A stretch of DNA of 64,000 bases from Billgrantia ethanolica (GTDB lineage: Bacteria > Pseudomonadota > Gammaproteobacteria > Pseudomonadales > Halomonadaceae), in the NCBI RefSeq assembly GCF_021404305.1, contig NZ_JABFTX010000001.1, forward strand, positions 1,116,001 to 1,180,000, read 5' to 3'. Positions 60,405 through 64,000 of this stretch are shown one piece after another. The stretch's first letter is position 1, and each line of letters starts with the position of its first letter. The notes beneath the pieces are model-generated. The model saw nothing but the letters and a program-made list of their open reading frames with translations, made no database searches and was not told where the DNA came from. Made by a program: the position numbers and the translations under genes.

Positions 60405-61094
60405 TCAAGTCTCGGGGACGAGGCCACGCTGGGCCAGCCACTCCGTCAACCGTTCCACCACTTCCGGTATACTCAGGCTCGTGGTATCAAGCGTTATGGC
60501 GTCATCGGCCGGCTTGAGTGGAGCCACGCTGCGCTGCATGTCGCGTGCATCGCGTGCCTGAATTTCCTTCAAAAGACTCGATAGACTAGCACTGACCCCC
60601 GCCTCCTGCAACTGAAGGTGGCGCCTGCGCGCCCGCTCCTCGGGGCTCGCGGTGAGGAAAACCTTCAGCTCGGCATCGGGGAAAACCACGGTGCCCATGT
60701 CACGGCCGTCGGCCACCAGGCCGGGGGCCTGACGGAAGTCGCGCTGACGCTGCAGCAACGCCTGGCGCACGCCATTCAATGCCGCCACCTGAGAGGCGGC
60801 GTCGCCCACCTGCTCGGTGCGGATCTCGCGGCTGACGTCGTCGCCTTCAAGCAGCACGCGGGTGCTCTCCGCCTCGGCGACGAACACCACGTCAAGGCTG
60901 GCAGCCACCCGCTCCAGCTCGGCTTCGTCATCCAGTGCCACGCCGTGGCGCTGGGCCGCCAGCGCGGTCAGCCGATACAGCGCACCGCTGTCTAGCAGAT
61001 GCCAGCCCAGGCGCTCGGCGACCAGACGGCTGATGGTGCCCTTGCCGGCACCACCGGGGCCATCGAGGGTCAGCACCTTGGCCGTTTCGCTCAT
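60405..61094 (-). CDS. cmk: Cytidylate kinase
   Basis: A 229-residue CMP/dCMP kinase. [35 protein letters not shown] contains the P loop and the NMP-binding start; [32 protein letters not shown] and [25 protein letters not shown] follow. Length matches E. coli Cmk (227). Its ATG overlaps the aroA stop by 4 bp, so it is translated with the aromatic biosynthesis genes. Confidence 0.97.
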   Translation of the reverse strand: MSETAKVLTLDGPGGAGKGTISRLVAERLGWHLLDSGALYRLTALAAQRHGVALDDEAELERVAASLDVVFVAEAESTRVLLEGDDVSREIRTEQVGDAASQVAALNGVRQALLQRQRDFRQAPGLVADGRDMGTVVFPDAELKVFLTASPEERARRRHLQLQEAGVSASLSSLLKEIQARDARDMQRSVAPLKPADDAITLDTTSLSIPEVVERLTEWLAQRGLVPET

Positions 61095-63454
61095 GCTTTT
61101 TCCTCTGTAGTTCCGGCGTCCTCTTCTTCGACGTGCAGGCCGACCGTTCGCGCCAGCTCGGTGAAGCCGGGGAACGAGGTTGCCACGTTGGCACAGTCGT
61201 CGATGACGATCTCCTCGCCGGCCCGCAGCGAGGCCACCACGAATGACATGGCGATGCGGTGGTCACCCAGGCTGTCGATGCGCCCGCCGCCGTAGGCGAC
61301 TTCACGGTCGCCGGCGCCGACGATGTCGATGCCATCTTCGAGCACGGTGTGTTCGACACCCAGTGTCGCCAGACCGTCGGCCATGGCCTGGATGCGGTCG
61401 GACTCCTTGACCCGCAGCTCCTCGGCCCCACGCAGCCGCGTGGTGCCGGTGGCGCAGGCGGCGGCGACGAACAGCGCCGGGAACTCGTCGATGGCCAGCG
61501 GCACCTGATCGAGGGGAATGTCGATACCCTTGAGCGGCGCGTAGCGGATGTGCAGATCGGCCACCGGCTCGCCGCCCACCTCACGCTCGTTGGTGAGGTG
61601 CAGGTCGGCCCCCATCAGCTTGAGGATGTTGATCACGCCGATGCGCGTGGGGTTGATGCCCACGTGCTCGAGTATCAGGTTGGAGCCCGGGGTGATCGCC
61701 GCCGCCACCAGGAAAAAGGTAGCCGAGGAGATGTCGGAGGGCACGTCGATGGGGGCGGCGGTGAGCTTGCCGCCGCCGGTGAGCCAGCAGGTGTCGCCTT
61801 CGCGATGCACTTCATAGCCGAAACCGGCGAGCATACGCTCGGTGTGGTCGCGGGTGGGTGCCGGTTCGCGCACGCGGGTCTCGCCCTCGGCATAGAGCCC
61901 GGCGAGCAGCAGGCACGATTTCACCTGGGCGCTGGCCATGGGCATGTCATAGTTGATGCCTTTGAGCTTCTGGCCACCGTGGATCTTCAGCGGCGGACGG
62001 CCGCCCTCGGCGGTGTCGATCTTCGCGCCCATGACACGCAGCGGGTCGGCCACGCGACCCATGGGGCGTTTGGTCAGCGAGGCGTCGCCGATCAGCTCGG
62101 TGTCGAAGGCCTGGCCCGCCAGCAGCCCGGCGAACAGGCGCATGGCGGTACCGGCGTTACCCACGTAGAGCGGCCCGGCCGGGGCCTTGAGCCCGTGCAT
62201 GCCAACGCCGTGCACGGTAACGCGCCCCTGGTGCGGCCCTTCGATGGCCACGCCCATCTCGCGGAACGCCTGCAGGGTGGCGAGGCTGTCCTCCCCTTCC
62301 AGAAAGCCCTTCACTTCGGTCACGCCTTCTGCCAGGGCGCCCAGCATGATCGAACGATGGGAGATCGACTTGTCGCCCGGTACGCGGATGCGCCCGGCCA
62401 CGCGGCCACCGGGCGCGGCCCGGAAGGTGAGCTTGCCTTGTTGTTGCATCTGGTATTCCACCTGATAACTGGTCTGGTTCAGGAGAGAGTCGAAGTAATG
62501 TCGTGCATGGCTGGCACGGTCGAAGATGGAGAGCATAGCATCACCGTCGCCCGCTTCAACGGCCTGGCGCAGCCGGCCCAGACCGGCCTCGAAGTCGTCG
62601 AGGGAGGCCAGCACGGCGTCGCGGTTGGCGGTGAAGATGTCGCGCCACATGACCGGATCGCTGCCGGCGATGCGGGTGAAGTCGCGAAAGCCGCCGGCGG
62701 CGTAGCGGAAGATCTCCAACCGTTCGTCCTGGCGCGCCAGGGTATCCACCAGCGAGAAGGCGAGCAGGTGCGGCAGGTGACTGGTGCGCGCCAATACCTG
62801 GTCGTGGCGCTCCACGTCCATCTCCAGCACTTCGGCACCGCAGGCACGCCACAGCGTCTGCACCCGGGCCACGGCGGCCGGGGCGGTCTCGCGGGTCGGG
62901 GTGAGGATCACCTTGTGCCTGACGTAGAGCTGCGGGTTCGAGGCCGCTACCCCGCTCTTCTCCGAGCCGGCAATGGGGTGCCCCAACACCAGCCCCGCAG
63001 GCAGCTCGCCGAAGGCCGCCAGCGCGCAGTCACGCACCGCCGCCTTGGTGCTGCCGACGTCGGTGATCACCACCCGCGGCGCCGCACCGCTCAACGCCTC
63101 TCGCGGCAGCAGCTCGGCGAGCTCCTGCATCACGCTGCGCATGGCCAGTACCGGCACCGCCAGTACGATTAGGGTAGCGCCTTGCACCAGCGACGCGAGC
63201 CGGGTATCGCCGTGGTCGATAAGGCCCATCTCGATGCCGCGGGCGATTTCGTTGGCATCCGGATCACACGCGGCTATTTCAACCGGCCCGAAGCCGCCGG
63301 TGGGTGCTCCCGCAAAGCCGGAGGCGCCCTCTTTAGTCGCCCCGAAGCCGGCGGAACGAAGCGCGGCGGCCAGCGAGCCGCCGATCAGCCCCAGGCCGAC
63401 GATCAGGATTCGCGCTTCGTTCGGCACTACGCTCGAGTTGCTACGTTCCACCAC
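61091..63454 (-). CDS. tyrA-aroA: Bifunctional prephenate dehydrogenase / EPSP synthase
   Basis: A 787-residue fusion. Residues about 10-300 are Tyr[21 protein letters not shown] (NAD loop), [19 protein letters not shown], and [19 protein letters not shown]. Residues about 335-775 are Aro[59 protein letters not shown] and [17 protein letters not shown]. They make 4-hydroxyphenylpyruvate and 5-enolpyruvylshikimate-3-phosphate. GTG at 63454 (or 63451) is chosen because it follows the pheA stop by 2 bp; earlier frame residues overlap pheA. The fusion is known in pseudomonads and halomonads. Confidence 0.93.
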   Translation of the reverse strand: MVERSNSSVVPNEARILIVGLGLIGGSLAAALRSAGFGATKEGASGFAGAPTGGFGPVEIAACDPDANEIARGIEMGLIDHGDTRLASLVQGATLIVLAVPVLAMRSVMQELAELLPREALSGAAPRVVITDVGSTKAAVRDCALAAFGELPAGLVLGHPIAGSEKSGVAASNPQLYVRHKVILTPTRETAPAAVARVQTLWRACGAEVLEMDVERHDQVLARTSHLPHLLAFSLVDTLARQDERLEIFRYAAGGFRDFTRIAGSDPVMWRDIFTANRDAVLASLDDFEAGLGRLRQAVEAGDGDAMLSIFDRASHARHYFDSLLNQTSYQVEYQMQQQGKLTFRAAPGGRVAGRIRVPGDKSISHRSIMLGALAEGVTEVKGFLEGEDSLATLQAFREMGVAIEGPHQGRVTVHGVGMHGLKAPAGPLYVGNAGTAMRLFAGLLAGQAFDTELIGDASLTKRPMGRVADPLRVMGAKIDTAEGGRPPLKIHGGQKLKGINYDMPMASAQVKSCLLLAGLYAEGETRVREPAPTRDHTERMLAGFGYEVHREGDTCWLTGGGKLTAAPIDVPSDISSATFFLVAAAITPGSNLILEHVGINPTRIGVINILKLMGADLHLTNEREVGGEPVADLHIRYAPLKGIDIPLDQVPLAIDEFPALFVAAACATGTTRLRGAEELRVKESDRIQAMADGLATLGVEHTVLEDGIDIVGAGDREVAYGGGRIDSLGDHRIAMSFVVASLRAGEEIVIDDCANVATSFPGFTELARTVGLHVEEEDAGTTEEKA

Positions 63455-63456
63455 GC

Positions 63457-64000
63457 TTACAGCACGCCTACAGGGTAGGAGCCGAGCACCTTGAGCTCGG
63501 AGGCGCGCAGGCGCACCTCCTCGAGCACCGCGGCGACACGCGGTTCGTCCACGTGACCCTTGAAATCGATGAAGAACACGTAGTTCCACACGCCGGTGCG
63601 CGAGGGGCGTGTCTCCAGACGGGTGAGGTCGATGGAGTGGCGATGGAAGGGTTCGAGCAGGTCATGCAGGGCGCCGGGCTGATTGCGCATGGCCACCACG
63701 ATGGAGGTCTTGTCCTCCCCCGACATCGGCACGTGCTGGCTGCCGATGATGAGGAAGCGCGTGGAATTATCGGGGCGGTCCTCGATCTTCTCGGCGACCT
63801 TCTCCAGACCGTAGAGCTTGGCTGCCATGTCGCCGGCAATCGCCGCGCTGTGCCACTCGCCCTTGATCATCTTGGCCGCTTCGGCGTTGGACGACACCGG
63901 CACCCGCTCGGCCCGAGGATAGTGAGCGTCGAGCCACTTGCGGCACTGCGCCAGCGACTGCGGGTGGGAGTAGACCCGCGAGACCTTGTCGCGCAGGGTG
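63457..64000 (-). CDS. pheA: Chorismate mutase / prephenate dehydratase, C-terminal part
   Basis: The 3' 180 codons of pheA; the 5' end is outside the window. The reading frame continues to the edge with VYSHPQSLAQCRKWLDAHYP, the prephenate dehydratase segment, then PVSSNAEAAKM, DNSTRFLIIG (the T-R-F catalytic motif) and an ACT domain with GALHDLLEPFHRHSIDLTRLETRPSR...WNYVFFIDFKGH, the Phe-binding regulatory site (LETRPSR in place of LESRPS). It is followed by tyrA-aroA two bases after its TAA, so the aromatic genes form an operon. Confidence 0.95.
   Translation of the reverse strand, partial: TLRDKVSRVYSHPQSLAQCRKWLDAHYPRAERVPVSSNAEAAKMIKGEWHSAAIAGDMAAKLYGLEKVAEKIEDRPDNSTRFLIIGSQHVPMSGEDKTSIVVAMRNQPGALHDLLEPFHRHSIDLTRLETRPSRTGVWNYVFFIDFKGHVDEPRVAAVLEEVRLRASELKVLGSYPVGVL

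Noticed and set aside
61259-63172. A 637-codon plus-strand frame through tyrA-aroA
   Set aside because: Antisense of a fully supported fusion gene; composition is that of a high-G+C shadow frame.

Overview
The window looks like a chromosomal segment of a G+C-rich gammaproteobacterium, most likely Halomonadaceae or a close relative; this is inferred from gene content, with no marker gene compared. Supporting signs are a fused TyrA-AroA gene followed by cmk and rpsA, an MvaT-type nucleoid protein in place of enterobacterial H-NS, a fused cysNC gene, and a pilB-pilC-pilD-coaE-yacG block. No rRNA, tRNA or CRISPR array was recognised.

Positions 1-31,650 form a large surface-polysaccharide locus, almost all read leftward. 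In transcription order it holds ugd (UDP-glucuronate), a sulfate-type permease, cysQ, cysD and cysNC (PAPS formation and PAP removal), a complete pseudaminic acid operon pseB-C-F-G-H-I, two sulfotransferase-like genes, a TPR-glycosyltransferase, a GT-D type transferase, a GT-B-like protein, a glycosyltransferase/alginate-lyase fusion, a membrane protein with a pseudokinase-like domain, a GT2 enzyme, a PssD/PssE (Alg14/Alg13-like) pair, an O-antigen ligase/polymerase, and the initiating undecaprenyl-phosphate sugar transferase. A hairpin terminator follows. Beyond it lie an LPS-kinase-like gene and GT25, GT9 and GT8 genes. The part from about 10.7 to 19 kb is visibly A+T-rich and looks horizontally acquired. 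PAPS synthesis, PAP disposal and sulfotransferases together suggest a sulfated, uronate- and pseudaminate-containing glycan.

Positions 31.7-39.7 kb hold a beta-CASP metallo-beta-lactamase nuclease, small membrane/hypothetical genes, three regulators (AraC type, MvaT type, Crp/Fnr type), an RcnB/CigR-like secreted protein, and a two-gene module resembling an effector with its immunity protein, flanked by relic repeats.

Positions 39.7-49.8 kb are the type IV pilus block (PilX-like protein, pilA, pilB, pilC, pilD), then coaE and yacG, interrupted by a HepT/MntA and a YefM/RelE toxin-antitoxin pair. yacG overlaps a gene for a Tus-like replication-terminator protein. About 3 kb upstream, at the pilC stop codon, a perfect 17-bp tandem duplication carries two copies of an 11-bp match to the core of the E. 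coli Ter site.

Positions 49.8-64 kb are mostly housekeeping: DUF533 protein, DsbA-family oxidoreductase, Lon-like protease with an overlapping universal stress protein, VTT membrane protein, SRPBCC protein, rimO, a HigBA module with a perfect 38-bp palindrome in its promoter region, rpsA, cmk, tyrA-aroA and the 3' part of pheA.
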